This document shows, piece after piece, positions 1-9,299 of a stretch of 64,000 nt of DNA. Within the stretch, counting starts at the first letter, position 1; each line of letters begins with the position of its first letter. This DNA comes from JACRCG01 sp964524835 (GTDB taxonomy: Bacteria; Desulfobacterota; Desulfuromonadia; Geobacterales; Pseudopelobacteraceae), in contig CAZGEG010000005.1 in the NCBI GenBank assembly GCA_964524835.1, positions 1-64,000 of the forward strand, written 5' to 3'. Position numbers and translations under genes: made by a program. The notes under the pieces are model-generated. The model did no database searches. It worked only from the letters and a program-made list of their open reading frames with translations, and was not told the origin of the DNA.

Positions 1-2410
1 TGGTATTCGGCCCCTTGGCGGAAACGATCCGGGCCACGGCGGAAAGCGGGATCTTGATCCCGGTCGGGGTATCGATCAGGACACTTTCGATGCTGCCGGT
101 ACTGGTGCGGGCACTATCGGGAAACTTCACCACCACATCGAAACCCCGGTCCCCTTCCAGGGTGCGGGTCACGGTCATGCCGGCCGTGGCAGCCTCCATC
201 GCCTCCGCCACACCGGACATGGTCAGGTTGTAACGGGCCATCTGTGCCCGGTCGGGTACGATCCGGACCTGGGGGATATCCTTCTGCTGTTCCACCGACA
301 GGTCGGCCAAGCCGGAGACATCGGCTATGGCGCCCCTGATCTCTTCCGCCGTACTCCGCAGCCGGAAAAGTTCCGGACCGTAGACCTTGATGGCAATGTT
401 GGCCATGGTGCCGGACAGCATGTGGTCGATCCGGTGACCGATGGGCTGACCAAAGGTGATGCTGGCCGGCATGCCGGCCATAGACTTGCGCAGTTCCGCC
501 ATGACATCACCGAGCTTGCGCTCTTTCATATCCAGCCTGGCCTCGATCTCGGTCATGCTGGCCGCCTTGCCGTGCTCATCCATGTCGCCGCGCCCGGTTC
601 GGCGGGCGGTCTTCTTGATGTTGGGGTGGGCCAGCAGTGTTTTTTCAACCTGAAGGGCGATTGCCGCCGATTGTTCCAGTGACGTTCCCGCCGAGGTGAC
701 GACAACCACCGTCAATGCCCCTTCGTTGAAGGCCGGAAGAAAGGAGCGTCCGGTCATGGAGAGCGGAATCATGGCCAGGGCAAAGGCCACCACCGATCCG
801 GCGATCACCAGTTTCGGCCGCTTGATCGCCAGGTTGAGCATGGGTTGATAGATCCTTTGCAGCCAGCGGACGACGACACTCTCTCCCTCCCGCTCAAGGC
901 ATTTGGCCCGTGGCAGCAGGTATGAACAGAGGGCCGGGGTTACCGTCAGGGCGACCAGCAGCGATGCGCCGATGGAAACCATGTAGGAAATGCCGAGCGG
1001 TCGCAACAACCGCCCCTCGACGCCGGTGAGAAAAAAGAGCGGCAGGAATACCATCAGAATGATCATGGTGGCATTGACGATGGAGGCGCGAATCTCCTTC
1101 GAGGCCTCGAAGATCACCGTGCGCGCCGGGGAGCGCAGACTTTCCGGCTTCAGACGGTTTTCCTGCAGCCTCCGGAAGACGTTCTCCACATCGATGATGG
1201 CGTCGTCAACAATGACGCCGATGGCAATGGCCATCCCTCCCAGGGTCATGGTGTTGATGGAGATGTCGAAAATCCGCAGGGCAAAGATGGCGAACAGCAG
1301 GGAAAGCGGGATGGCGGTAATGGAAATGACGGTGGTCCGCACATTGCCCAGGAAGAGAAAGAGGATGATGACAACCAGCACCGCCCCTTCGCTCAATACC
1401 TTCTTGATATTGTCGATGGCCCGTTCGATGAAGTCGGACTGCCGGAAGATGTCGGTCTCCAGTTTCATGCCGGCCGGCAGGCTTTTCTGCAGTTCCGCGA
1501 GCTTTACTTCCAGTCGCTTGGTCAGTTCAAGGGTATTGGCGGTGGGGTGTTTCTGGATCGAGATCACCACCGCGGGCTTGCCGTTGGCCGATGCATCGCC
1601 ATACCTGAAGGCCGGGCCGATGACGACCTGCGCCACATCACGGACCAGAACCGGCACACCGCCCCTGACAGCCACCACGACCTGCTCCAGATCGGCGGTG
1701 CTGCGGACTCTGCCCACTCCCCGGATCAAGTACTCCTGGCCGGTTTTCTTCATAACCCCGGCGGCGAAGTTTTCATTGGCTCCCTTGAGGGCCGCGATTA
1801 CTTCACCCACCGTGACGCCGAAGGCTTGCAGGCGCTGCGGATCGAGTACCGCCTGATACTGGCGGGTATCCCCGCCGATATTGGAAACCTGTGAGACTCC
1901 CGGAATCGCCAGGAGCCGCTTGCGCACCACGAAGTCGGCGGTTTCCTTCAGTTCCATGGTGTTGTGCCGGTCGCTGATCAGGGATACGTGCATGATCTCC
2001 CCCATGATCGAGGAGATCGGCGCCAGTTGGGGAACCGCATCGGCCGGCAGGACACCGGCCAGGGATTGCAGTTTTTCGTTGACCACCTGGCGGGCCTTGT
2101 AGATATCGGTCCCCCAGCTGAACTCGACCCAGACCGTGGAGAGACCGGCCACCGTGTAGGAACGGACCCGGCGCACGCCGCTGGAGCCGTTTACGGCGCT
2201 TTCAATTGGATAGGTGACGACCGTCTCCACCTCTTCCGTGGCCATGCCGTGGGCCTCGGTGATGATGGTGACCGTCGGGGCGGTCAGATCCGGCAGCACA
2301 TCAACCGGCATCTTCATGGTTATATAGGTCCCGACCAACAGAACCAGCAGTGACGCCACAACGACGATCAGCCGGTTTTCCAGGGCCAGGCGGATTGCTT
2401 TATCGAGCAT
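1..2410 (-). CDS. Heavy-metal efflux RND transporter, CusA/CzcA family (3' part cut by window edge)
   Basis: Inner-membrane proton-driven pump of a tripartite metal exporter. Only the N-terminal ~803 residues lie in the window; the frame stays open to base 1. The protein starts MLDKAIRLALENRL with a first transmembrane helix and the family motif MPVDVLPDLTAPTV. The TM4 stretch reads GVIVDDAIIDVEN, the acidic helix that carries protons in the heavy-metal RND branch. The ATG at 2408-2410 follows AAGGAGATACATTC. It lies 12 bases after the adaptor stop, so the three efflux genes form one operon. Substrate (Cu/Ag or Zn/Co/Cd) cannot be settled from sequence alone. Confidence 0.95.
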   Translation of the reverse strand, partial: MLDKAIRLALENRLIVVVASLLVLLVGTYITMKMPVDVLPDLTAPTVTIITEAHGMATEEVETVVTYPIESAVNGSSGVRRVRSYTVAGLSTVWVEFSWGTDIYKARQVVNEKLQSLAGVLPADAVPQLAPISSIMGEIMHVSLISDRHNTMELKETADFVVRKRLLAIPGVSQVSNIGGDTRQYQAVLDPQRLQAFGVTVGEVIAALKGANENFAAGVMKKTGQEYLIRGVGRVRSTADLEQVVVAVRGGVPVLVRDVAQVVIGPAFRYGDASANGKPAVVISIQKHPTANTLELTKRLEVKLAELQKSLPAGMKLETDIFRQSDFIERAIDNIKKVLSEGAVLVVIILFLFLGNVRTTVISITAIPLSLLFAIFALRIFDISINTMTLGGMAIAIGVIVDDAIIDVENVFRRLQENRLKPESLRSPARTVIFEASKEIRASIVNATMIILMVFLPLFFLTGVEGRLLRPLGISYMVSIGASLLVALTVTPALCSYLLPRAKCLEREGESVVVRWLQRIYQPMLNLAIKRPKLVIAGSVVAFALAMIPLSMTGRSFLPAFNEGALTVVVVTSAGTSLEQSAAIALQVEKTLLAHPNIKKTARRTGRGDMDEHGKAASMTEIEARLDMKERKLGDVMAELRKSMAGMPASITFGQPIGHRIDHMLSGTMANIAIKVYGPELFRLRSTAEEIRGAIADVSGLADLSVEQQKDIPQVRIVPDRAQMARYNLTMSGVAEAMEAATAGMTVTRTLEGDRGFDVVVKFPDSARTSTGSIESVLIDTPTGIKIPLSAVARIVSAKGPNT

Positions 2411-2422
2411 GAATGTATCTCC

Positions 2423-3955
2423 TTAGTGGCCGTGGCCCTGGTCTGCGCCGCCCTTGGCGGCCGACTCGGCCTGTTTGACATAATAGGCGCCGCGGGTCGT
2501 TACCCGTTCGTCCCCCGTGAGACCGCCGGTGATCTGAACAAAGCCGCCATCCTCGACGCCGATCTTCACCTCCCGACGGTCAAACGCCTCTCCCGATGAC
2601 TGGATGAAGACGAACCAGCGCCCCTCATCTTCAATCAGCGCATCCCTGGGCACAGCCAGCGCCCCGGCGACAGAGCCGGTCCGGATGGCGACACTGGCGA
2701 ACAGTCCGACCTTGAGGCGCCCGGACTGATTGGGAACCTCAAACAGGACCGGAATGGTTCTGCTTTGTGGGTCGAGCATGTCGCCGACCGACACCAGGCG
2801 CGACGGCTTGAATACGTCCGTCAGACCGGCCACGGTGAAGGTAGCGTTGAGAGACTTGCCGGCAGTGCCGATCTCGTTCGCGGGCAGATTGGCCTTGAGC
2901 CAGAGCGTGCCGGTATTGACGATACGCAGAATCGGCTGCCCAGCCTCCACGCCCTTACCGGCACCGGCAGTCACTTCCACCACCGTGCCGCTCACCGGTG
3001 CTCGTACCGCAATCCGGCCGCCACCTTCTCCCTTGACACTCGCCATCGCTTTTTCCAGGGGCTCAAGCGCCGCCCGCGCACTGGAAAGGGACGACTCAGC
3101 TTCCTCAACCCGTTTCAGTGGTGCTATTTTGGCTTCATGGAGCCGTTTGGCCCGGTCGTATTCTTTTTGCGCCAGAGCAACCCGGTTTTTTGCTTCGGCA
3201 TAGGCCGCTCCCAACTGGCCGATCCCGCCGGCCGGGCTGATCGGCGGGTCGATCAGGGCGACGATTTCACCTTTCGCCACCTTCTTGCCGATGAACGGCA
3301 GTGGTCTGGTCGTCGAGATGATACCGGCAAGCGGAGCGGCAACCGTGGCCTCGGCGTTCGACACCGGCACCAACTCCCCTGTGGCGGTAACGAAACTGCC
3401 CAGGTCTTTCTTGACCGGCTGGGCCACCATGAAATCCACGACCCACTGCTGTTCCTTCAGATACGAAATTGCGCCACCACCGCCGAAAGGTCCGTCGGCC
3501 GGCTTGTCACCCTTGTTCAACACGTGTACTTCGGAAACCGTAATTTCGTCGCCGAATCCCTTGCCGTCGGTGATCAGTTTCACTGCGTATTTTCCAGGGT
3601 TGGCAAGCGTGGCCTCAACCTTGTAAATACCTGATCGGGTCGGAGCAGGCAGGCTGAATGTTTCAGGCTCACCGGCGGCCGGCGTGAAGACCAGTTTCAG
3701 GCCGCCCTCAGTGACCGGCTTGAAATCACTCAGTCTGGTCAGATGGATCAGAAAACCGGTCTTTTCCCCGGCTACCGGCCGGTCATACTCCATAAACAGT
3801 TCGCTCCTGGCGGAATAGGCGGTGACCTTGACCGGTTCGGCCTTGTCGCCGGCAGCTGCGGCGGGGATTTTTTCCTCATGATTACAGCCGGACAGCATGA
3901 AAAGCATAGCCATCAATATTCCCATGTATTTCAGGGCAGTTGTATAGGTGTTCAT
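2423..3955 (-). CDS. RND efflux periplasmic adaptor (CusB/CzcB-like) with extra N-terminal domain
   Basis: Membrane-fusion protein linking the RND pump to the outer membrane channel, 510 aa. Residues 1-24 are a lipoprotein signal with lipobox LSGC (Cys24). Residues ~40-150 form a beta-rich region (GKYAVKLITDGKGFGDEITV) resembling the FixH/YtkA-type domain sometimes fused to such adaptors. From ~190 on come the barrel-sandwich halves, an alpha-helical hairpin (AEAKNRVALAQKEYDRAKR) and the beta-barrel. The C-terminus ends GGADQGHGH, possibly metal-binding. The start overlaps the end of the upstream TolC-like gene by 4 bases, which indicates translational coupling. Confidence 0.93.
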   Translation of the reverse strand: MNTYTTALKYMGILMAMLFMLSGCNHEEKIPAAAAGDKAEPVKVTAYSARSELFMEYDRPVAGEKTGFLIHLTRLSDFKPVTEGGLKLVFTPAAGEPETFSLPAPTRSGIYKVEATLANPGKYAVKLITDGKGFGDEITVSEVHVLNKGDKPADGPFGGGGAISYLKEQQWVVDFMVAQPVKKDLGSFVTATGELVPVSNAEATVAAPLAGIISTTRPLPFIGKKVAKGEIVALIDPPISPAGGIGQLGAAYAEAKNRVALAQKEYDRAKRLHEAKIAPLKRVEEAESSLSSARAALEPLEKAMASVKGEGGGRIAVRAPVSGTVVEVTAGAGKGVEAGQPILRIVNTGTLWLKANLPANEIGTAGKSLNATFTVAGLTDVFKPSRLVSVGDMLDPQSRTIPVLFEVPNQSGRLKVGLFASVAIRTGSVAGALAVPRDALIEDEGRWFVFIQSSGEAFDRREVKIGVEDGGFVQITGGLTGDERVTTRGAYYVKQAESAAKGGADQGHGH

Positions 3956-5256
3956 TTATTTCCTCCGTAGTTTTTCTTCAATTCGACTCCCACGGCCGCC
4001 TCCAGTTTGGCGACCGCACTGTTCAGGTTGTAGAGTGCTGCCTGATAACCGTCATTCACTTCGATAAATTTTTTCTGCTCCTCGATCACCGCCAGGATTC
4101 CCGATTCGCCTAATTGATAGGCCTCCTGCACCAGTTTCAGGTTTTCCTCCAGTTGGGGAATAATTCCGGTACGGTACAATGCGACCGCTTTTTGTGCAGA
4201 GCTCAAACGGGCATGCGCGGCTTCAACTTCCCGCTCTATACTCTGCAGGGCAAAGAGATAGCGGCTTTCCGTGCTGTTTTTTCTGGCGCCGGCCTGCTGC
4301 TGTCCGGCCTGGTTGCGGTCGAACAGTGGCAGAGGGAACGAGACCTTCAGACCAATCAGGTTGTTGATGCCCTTCTCTTCCATCCCCCCCAGAGAGGTAA
4401 GCGTATGCTCCCTGGTGTAGCCGACTCCCACCGTCACGTTCGGAAGCCGGTCGGCTCCGGCGAGGAGCACCTCCGCCTCGGCTTTTCCTGTTTCCGTTTT
4501 GAGAACCTTCAGGTCAGGTCTGTTTTCCAATGCCTGCTTTTTCAGCTCCACAACCTCTCCGGCAACTATTTCTGCATCGAGAGAACCGCTCACGTTCACT
4601 GTCGCGTCTGGTGGCGACCCCATCAGTAACAAGAGCCGCTGTTGAGCAGGCACCGTTTCCCTTTCGGCATCAATTTTCCTTGCTTCAGCCCGTGAGGCCT
4701 CCACCCTGGCCAGATTCACATCCAGTTCGGCCACCTCACCGACGGCAAGCCGTTCCCCGGCTATGCGCAAAAGATGCGCACTCAGCTCCTCAGCCTTTCG
4801 CGCCAGCACAAAGCGGCCGTGAGCCAGCAACAGATCGTAATAAACCGTCTTCACCTCCAGCCTGAGGAGACGCTCCGAGTCACTGATCCTGCTATCGAAA
4901 CCGGCCAGCTCCTTTTCGGCTATGCGAGAACGTTTTTCCCGTTTGCCGCCGGTGAGGAATTCCTGGGAAATGCCCAGGGAAATACTGTTCTCAGAACTGC
5001 TGCCGGTAAGGGCGCCGGTAGCCCCACCCAGCTCCAGGACCGGATTGGGATAGAGACCGGCCTTGACGGCAGCCGCTTCGCTGATGCCTCTTTCCCCTCT
5101 GAGAGCCTTCAGTTCACCGTAATTTATCAATGAGGCAGAGATGGCATCCGTCAGAATAATCGGTTTCTGTCCCCCCCAAAGAGGCGTTGTCAACAGCAGG
5201 GAAGCTATCCCCGCCACGGGTAAGACGACCCGTTTACAAAAAACAAAACTTTTCAA
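3952..5256 (-). CDS. TolC-family outer membrane efflux protein (CusC/CzcC-like)
   Basis: Outer membrane channel of the same tripartite metal exporter. The open frame reaches to 5370, but I choose a TTG start at 5254-5256. It follows an AGGAG site at 7 bases and gives a clean signal peptide (MKSFVFCKRVVLPVAGIASLL, cleavage near LWG). The 434-aa product shows two long helical repeats typical of outer membrane efflux proteins (EKELAGFDSRISDSERLLRL; LQEAYQLGESGILAVIEEQK written in the protein as LVQEAYQLGESGILAVIEEQ). It is the first gene of the three-gene operon with the adaptor and pump. Confidence 0.92.
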   Translation of the reverse strand: MKSFVFCKRVVLPVAGIASLLLTTPLWGGQKPIILTDAISASLINYGELKALRGERGISEAAAVKAGLYPNPVLELGGATGALTGSSSENSISLGISQEFLTGGKREKRSRIAEKELAGFDSRISDSERLLRLEVKTVYYDLLLAHGRFVLARKAEELSAHLLRIAGERLAVGEVAELDVNLARVEASRAEARKIDAERETVPAQQRLLLLMGSPPDATVNVSGSLDAEIVAGEVVELKKQALENRPDLKVLKTETGKAEAEVLLAGADRLPNVTVGVGYTREHTLTSLGGMEEKGINNLIGLKVSFPLPLFDRNQAGQQQAGARKNSTESRYLFALQSIEREVEAAHARLSSAQKAVALYRTGIIPQLEENLKLVQEAYQLGESGILAVIEEQKKFIEVNDGYQAALYNLNSAVAKLEAAVGVELKKNYGGNK

Positions 5257-5542
5257 GTGCACTCTCCTGTTTGTTGCGCTGCCGGCAAGGCAAGCAATTG
5301 CCCTCCTGTCAGCATACGCACGGATAGATAGTTGTTGACGACGCCAAGGCTGTTTGGCGACGGCACGCAAATGACTGCAGCAGACTATCCTTTACGGAAG
5401 AAACGTGATCCGCGGGGACGCTGTTGTGTCAAAACATATGTAAAAGCTGGTTGTGGGCTGGAATGAAGCTGCTGGATGCTAATCCGCACGAAAGATACAG
5501 GTATCCCCGGAGGATTAGCGAAACAGTTTTTCACTCAGCTAG

Positions 5543-5911
5543 TCAGGAAAGTTCTGCAGGGGGGGTGTCGATATCCAGAAAAACTTCAGGAATGAATTGA
5601 GAGGCATACAGGTTGATGCGAGGGAGTTCGATCGGCGCAGGGTGGCGATATACGACTTGAGCGGTCAGCGAAGTATAGTTGTGGTGGTCGCAGGTAAAAT
5701 GTTCGTGGTCGGTGCTGGGATGGTCGTCGGTGGGACAGGACGGGCAATGGCCGGAGGTTTCAACATGCAAAAAACCGATCGTGATCTTGTGCGGGGTGGT
5801 AAAGCCTGCTTCTTCAATCTCATGGGCGATTGAAAAGACGGTATTGATGGAAAGACAGGTAAACACTGCTACCAGGGTCAATGCAATGATTTTTTTGAAT
5901 TTCTGGTTCAA
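5543..5911 (-). CDS. Small secreted His/Cys-rich protein, member of a three-copy local family
   Basis: 122 aa, no named family recognised. Residues 1-30 form a signal peptide (KKIIALTLVAVFTCLSINTV). The middle is rich in His and Cys (HCPSCPTDDHPSTDHEHFTC), suggesting periplasmic metal binding. The C-terminus reads IPEVFLDIDTPPAELS and closely resembles the tails of the proteins at 16919-17272 and 27721-28077. Start is TTG at 5911 with GGAG five bases upstream. It lies ~290 bp upstream of the metal efflux operon on the same strand, so a role in metal handling is inferred, not shown. Confidence 0.8.
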   Translation of the reverse strand: MNQKFKKIIALTLVAVFTCLSINTVFSIAHEIEEAGFTTPHKITIGFLHVETSGHCPSCPTDDHPSTDHEHFTCDHHNYTSLTAQVVYRHPAPIELPRINLYASQFIPEVFLDIDTPPAELS

Positions 5912-6042
5912 ACCGACTCCACGCCTTTTCTATGCCAATGAAGATACTAGCTGGCTACAGTAGATTCTATCGCAGAATGAGTCAAGACTTAATAGTACAT
6001 TGTTGAAGCCGGTGTAACCTCTTCACGGTCCGGACATTTTTA

Positions 6043-7107
6043 TCAATGGACGTGCCGGTGGTGGGTGTCGGGCCAATGAACGTGCCGATGGCTCAGCCGC
6101 TCATGCTGATGGTAATGGTCGTGCGGCTTCGAATTGTCTTCCCCGTCGTGTGGATGACGGTGGTGTTCATCCTGATAATGCGTGTGTTGATGCCGATGTG
6201 CGAGAGCCTCATGGACATGGGGATGCTCATGCCGCTCCCGGTAAAGGCACAGGACGCCGGCGAGCATCAGGGCGGCAGCTAGCCAGAAGATTGCGGGAGG
6301 ATGTTCGCGAAGCAGAATCAGTGCGGACAGGACGCCTATGAACGGGCCAATGGCAAAATAGGTGCTGCTGCGGGCCGAACCGATCTTGCGCAGCGCCCCT
6401 ATGAACAGAACCAGACTGGCGCCGTAGCTGAGCGCTCCGATCAGGAGGGCGCCGCCTATCTGGTGAACGTCAATCGTTCCGAAACCGAGAACTGCGGCAA
6501 GAATTATGTTGAACAGCCCGGCACAGTATCCCTTGATGGCGGCCAGGGCAGTTGCCGGCAACTCGTCCACGTCGCGGGTCAGGTTGTTGTCGACCCCCCA
6601 AAAAATGCAGGCCAACACTACCAGACTCCCCGAGGCTGAGAATGCCAGACCCTCCGGCGATGTCAGGATGATCATAGCTGCGGCCAGGACGATGAGCAGC
6701 TTGCCGGCCCAGACGTGCCGGCTTACATGCTCCTTGAAAACCAGCCAGGCGATGATCGTGGTGGCAACGGTCTCCAGATTCAGCAGCAGCGTCACTTCCG
6801 AGGCCCTGCCGAATTTTATGCCATAGACAAAACACAACGGAGCAATGACGCCCCCCGCCAGCACGGCACCCAACAGTTTGCGCCGGTGAAGGGGGGAGAT
6901 GCCGCGTATTTCCCGGAAAATATTTATGTGCTGCCGTACCATGACAAAAGACAGCCCGATGCCGGAGCCTAAGTAGAGCAGGCCGGCCAGGAGTACTGGT
7001 GACATCTCGCCGATCACCAGCTTGCATAACACCGGTGAGATGCCGAAAAGCAGTGCGGAGAGTGTCGCCAGTAAAGGTCCTTGAATCATATCGATTCTAA
7101 TAGGCAT
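6043..7107 (-). CDS. EamA/DMT-family transporter with very His-rich C-terminal tail
   Basis: 354 aa. About ten membrane helices in two EamA repeats occupy residues 1-290 (LLATLSALLFGISPVLCKLV; LLIGALSYGASLVLFIGALR). The last ~65 residues are hydrophilic and contain about 23 histidines (repeats such as HRHQHTHYQDEHHRH). Such tails usually bind divalent metal ions in transporters. EamA proteins export or import small metabolites; with this tail and the adjacent RND operon a metal substrate or metal-sensing role is plausible. No strong Shine-Dalgarno is seen; Met7 (7089) is an alternative start. Confidence 0.88.
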   Translation of the reverse strand: MPIRIDMIQGPLLATLSALLFGISPVLCKLVIGEMSPVLLAGLLYLGSGIGLSFVMVRQHINIFREIRGISPLHRRKLLGAVLAGGVIAPLCFVYGIKFGRASEVTLLLNLETVATTIIAWLVFKEHVSRHVWAGKLLIVLAAAMIILTSPEGLAFSASGSLVVLACIFWGVDNNLTRDVDELPATALAAIKGYCAGLFNIILAAVLGFGTIDVHQIGGALLIGALSYGASLVLFIGALRKIGSARSSTYFAIGPFIGVLSALILLREHPPAIFWLAAALMLAGVLCLYRERHEHPHVHEALAHRHQHTHYQDEHHRHPHDGEDNSKPHDHYHQHERLSHRHVHWPDTHHRHVH

Positions 7108-7188
7108 AGCTTAGTCAAAGTAAAGCCGGTTGGCAGTAAATAATCTAAATCCATCCAATGTCATAACGTACGCTCCTCACCGGGCATG

Positions 7189-7479
7189 TTATCCCTTCCC
7201 CCACAGTTGATCGTCAGCGAATTGCCTCCAAATACGCTCCTCAGGATTCTGCTCGTAAAACTCATCCTCGGCAAAGGAGAAACGATACGCAGAAACATAG
7301 TCGCTCACCATCTGGTAGGCGGCGTTCACTTTCCGAATCATCTCCGGGTCACCGGCATTACCGGTATCCGGATGGTGGCGTTTTACCAACTCCCGATGTC
7401 GGGCCTTGATCTCTTTGAGGGTAGCACGTTCTCCCAACCCCAGATCACGTAGTGCCTCCTGCAAGTCGGCATGTGTCAT
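7189..7479 (-). CDS. J-domain (DnaJ-like) protein
   Basis: 96 aa, almost entirely a J-domain: helix II (EIKARHRELVKRHHPDTG) with the HPD motif that stimulates DnaK ATPase, then helix III (MIRKVNAAYQMVSDY) and a short acidic/aromatic tail. There is no Gly/Phe or zinc-finger region, so it is a minimal co-chaperone rather than DnaJ itself. ATG follows GAGG at a normal distance. It lies 49 bp after the methyltransferase gene on the same strand. Confidence 0.9.
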   Translation of the reverse strand: MTHADLQEALRDLGLGERATLKEIKARHRELVKRHHPDTGNAGDPEMIRKVNAAYQMVSDYVSAYRFSFAEDEFYEQNPEERIWRQFADDQLWGKG

Positions 7480-7528
7480 GAGAGAACCTCAAAGGTTCGC
7501 GACCGCCTCACGGACAGTAAGGGTCTCA

Positions 7529-8107
7529 TCAGGTAATAAGTTTCTTGAAGAGCAGCCCGTAGTGATACGGCGGCAGATCATAGCGGTCCCGCACGTTGAA
7601 TCGGAATCCGGCTTCGCTCCCCCATTCGATGCACTGCTCCGGGCGGGGTCGGATCTCCATGGCCGGGCCGCGTGGCGTCGTGGAGTCGTAGTTCCAGTGA
7701 ATGACGGCCAGAATACCGTTCGGTTTAAGTACACGAAGGGCCTCTTTCATCAAGGCTACCGGCTCTTCGTGGTGCAGGATGTTAAACAGCAGAGCAGCGT
7801 CCATGGAATTGTCGGCAAGTCCGGTTCCCTCAGCCACTAAATCGCGCACTGCTGCCTGAACATTGTCGATGCCGGCATCGACACATTTTTGCCGGACTAC
7901 ATCCACCATCTCCGGCTCGATGTCCAGGGCATGGACGGTTCCCGAGGCAATTCCGGCGGCGGCCAGGGTAAACGTCCCATACCCGCAACCGAACTCCACC
8001 AGGTTCTGTACCCCCCGGTCGAGGCCCAAAACGGCAAGGACCTTGGCCGGATCGAAGAAGCCGGTCCACATCTCTTCTTCAGGCATGCCGCTGTCACGGA
8101 CCTTCAT
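7529..8107 (-). CDS. Class I SAM-dependent methyltransferase
   Basis: 192 aa. Motif I is VEFGCGYGTFTLAAA (SAM-binding glycine loop, residues ~37-51). It is followed by an acidic loop (VHALDIEPEMVDVV) and motif IV/V LLFNILHHEEP, the usual Methyltransf_11/25 layout. The substrate cannot be told. Start ATG follows ATCGGAGGTAAAC. Probable partner in a small transcription unit with the J-domain gene downstream. Confidence 0.88.
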   Translation of the reverse strand: MKVRDSGMPEEEMWTGFFDPAKVLAVLGLDRGVQNLVEFGCGYGTFTLAAAGIASGTVHALDIEPEMVDVVRQKCVDAGIDNVQAAVRDLVAEGTGLADNSMDAALLFNILHHEEPVALMKEALRVLKPNGILAVIHWNYDSTTPRGPAMEIRPRPEQCIEWGSEAGFRFNVRDRYDLPPYHYGLLFKKLIT

Positions 8108-8358
8108 GTTTACCTCCGATGGAATTTCGACATTCTCGTCTAAAAGTCACAACTCGTTCCGATACCTTCACAATGGTATACATATCCTTCATTGTCGTGA
8201 GTAAGCAGACATTTTGTATGGGCTCACTCAGACCGCAACGCGAGACTCCCAGAAATCCTCCCATCGATTCTTCAGCAGACTGCATCGCAGGGCGATAAAG
8301 ATGTTTGAGCCTATTCAGTTTATTTCACTTGGCAAACAGCTTGTCTCTTTGATTTTGT

Positions 8359-9201
8359 TCATTCTCCCACCACCTCCCAACGCAGGGCATCCTTACTCAC
8401 TTCTTTTACCTCATACATGAGGCGGTCGGCGCGGCCTATCACCTCGTCGATGGTAGCTGGGGATTTCAGATAGGTTACCAGCCCCATGCTGAAGGTCACC
8501 GGCCAGTGGTTTTCCACATCATTTTTCAACTGCTGCCGCACCTTCGCAGCCACCGTCATGGCCGATTCTCCCGCGGTTTCGGGGAGCAGCAGTGCGAATT
8601 CGTCCCCCCCGAGACGGGCGACCGTGTCGGTTTCACGGATAGAAGCGGCAATAATAGTGGCCACCTGCCGAAGGACTTTATCTCCCTCCGCATGGCCCAT
8701 GGTATCATTGACGGTCTTGAAGTTGTCGATGTCGATGTATGCGACGGTGAATGGCTCGTCGTAGCGATGATTGCGCCGCATCTCTCCCGCGACAAGCTCA
8801 TAATAGTGCCGCCGGTTTGGTAAGTCGGTCAGGTGATCGGTGCGGGCCATCCCATTTTCCCGTTCAAGCGCCCCTCTGAGGGCCGAGACAACCAAGGCCG
8901 TTAGGAGAAAGAGGATAAGCTCCATGAAGTCGTTCCAGTACAGGGCTAAATTTAACCGGTTGTAATGACTCCCCGCCATCTCAGCCATGAGCCACGCCAT
9001 GGCGCTCGCAAAGGAGAGGAGATAGCCGGCGTTCCTCCCAACGAACCAGGCAGTCAGGATAACCGGAACGAGATAGAAGGGCACAAGCGTGTAGTTGGGG
9101 CCGTTCAGCCAGTCGAACACCCCCACCACAACGCAGAGCAGCAATGCCAGCGTCGTGACAACCAACCGGGGCAGTCTTGCGAGGAGATCGACCAGTTTCA
9201 T
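8359..9201 (-). CDS. Membrane-anchored diguanylate cyclase (GGDEF)
   Basis: 280 aa. Residues 1-~105 hold about four membrane helices (VVTTLALLLCVVVGVFDWLN, then VTAWF..., LILFLLTALVVSALR). The rest is a GGDEF domain: DHLTDLPNRRHYYE, AYIDIDNFKTVNDTMGHAEGD and the intact active site LGGDEFALLLPE. It should make c-di-GMP at the inner membrane. I see no RxxD inhibitory site five residues before GGDEF (the preceding residues are TDTVARL). ATG follows GGGAGGTTTACGT. Confidence 0.93.
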   Translation of the reverse strand: MKLVDLLARLPRLVVTTLALLLCVVVGVFDWLNGPNYTLVPFYLVPVILTAWFVGRNAGYLLSFASAMAWLMAEMAGSHYNRLNLALYWNDFMELILFLLTALVVSALRGALERENGMARTDHLTDLPNRRHYYELVAGEMRRNHRYDEPFTVAYIDIDNFKTVNDTMGHAEGDKVLRQVATIIAASIRETDTVARLGGDEFALLLPETAGESAMTVAAKVRQQLKNDVENHWPVTFSMGLVTYLKSPATIDEVIGRADRLMYEVKEVSKDALRWEVVGE

Positions 9202-9299
9202 ACGTAAACCTCCCTCATTTGCACGTTAGCGGACTGCTTATCTACGATGTCCCGACATCCGGCCGTCACCGGCAGCATTTCGTCGAAGTGAAGATCAGA

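Noticed and set aside
990..1856. Long plus-strand open frame (288 codons) opposite the RND pump
   Set aside because: It lies wholly antisense to the pump gene, has no ribosome site and a low-complexity Met/Ser/Arg-rich composition typical of a shadow frame.
8108..8358. 63-codon minus-strand frame upstream of the methyltransferase gene (8094-8285)
   Set aside because: No ribosome site, no family features, and it overlaps the methyltransferase start; treated as non-coding leader.
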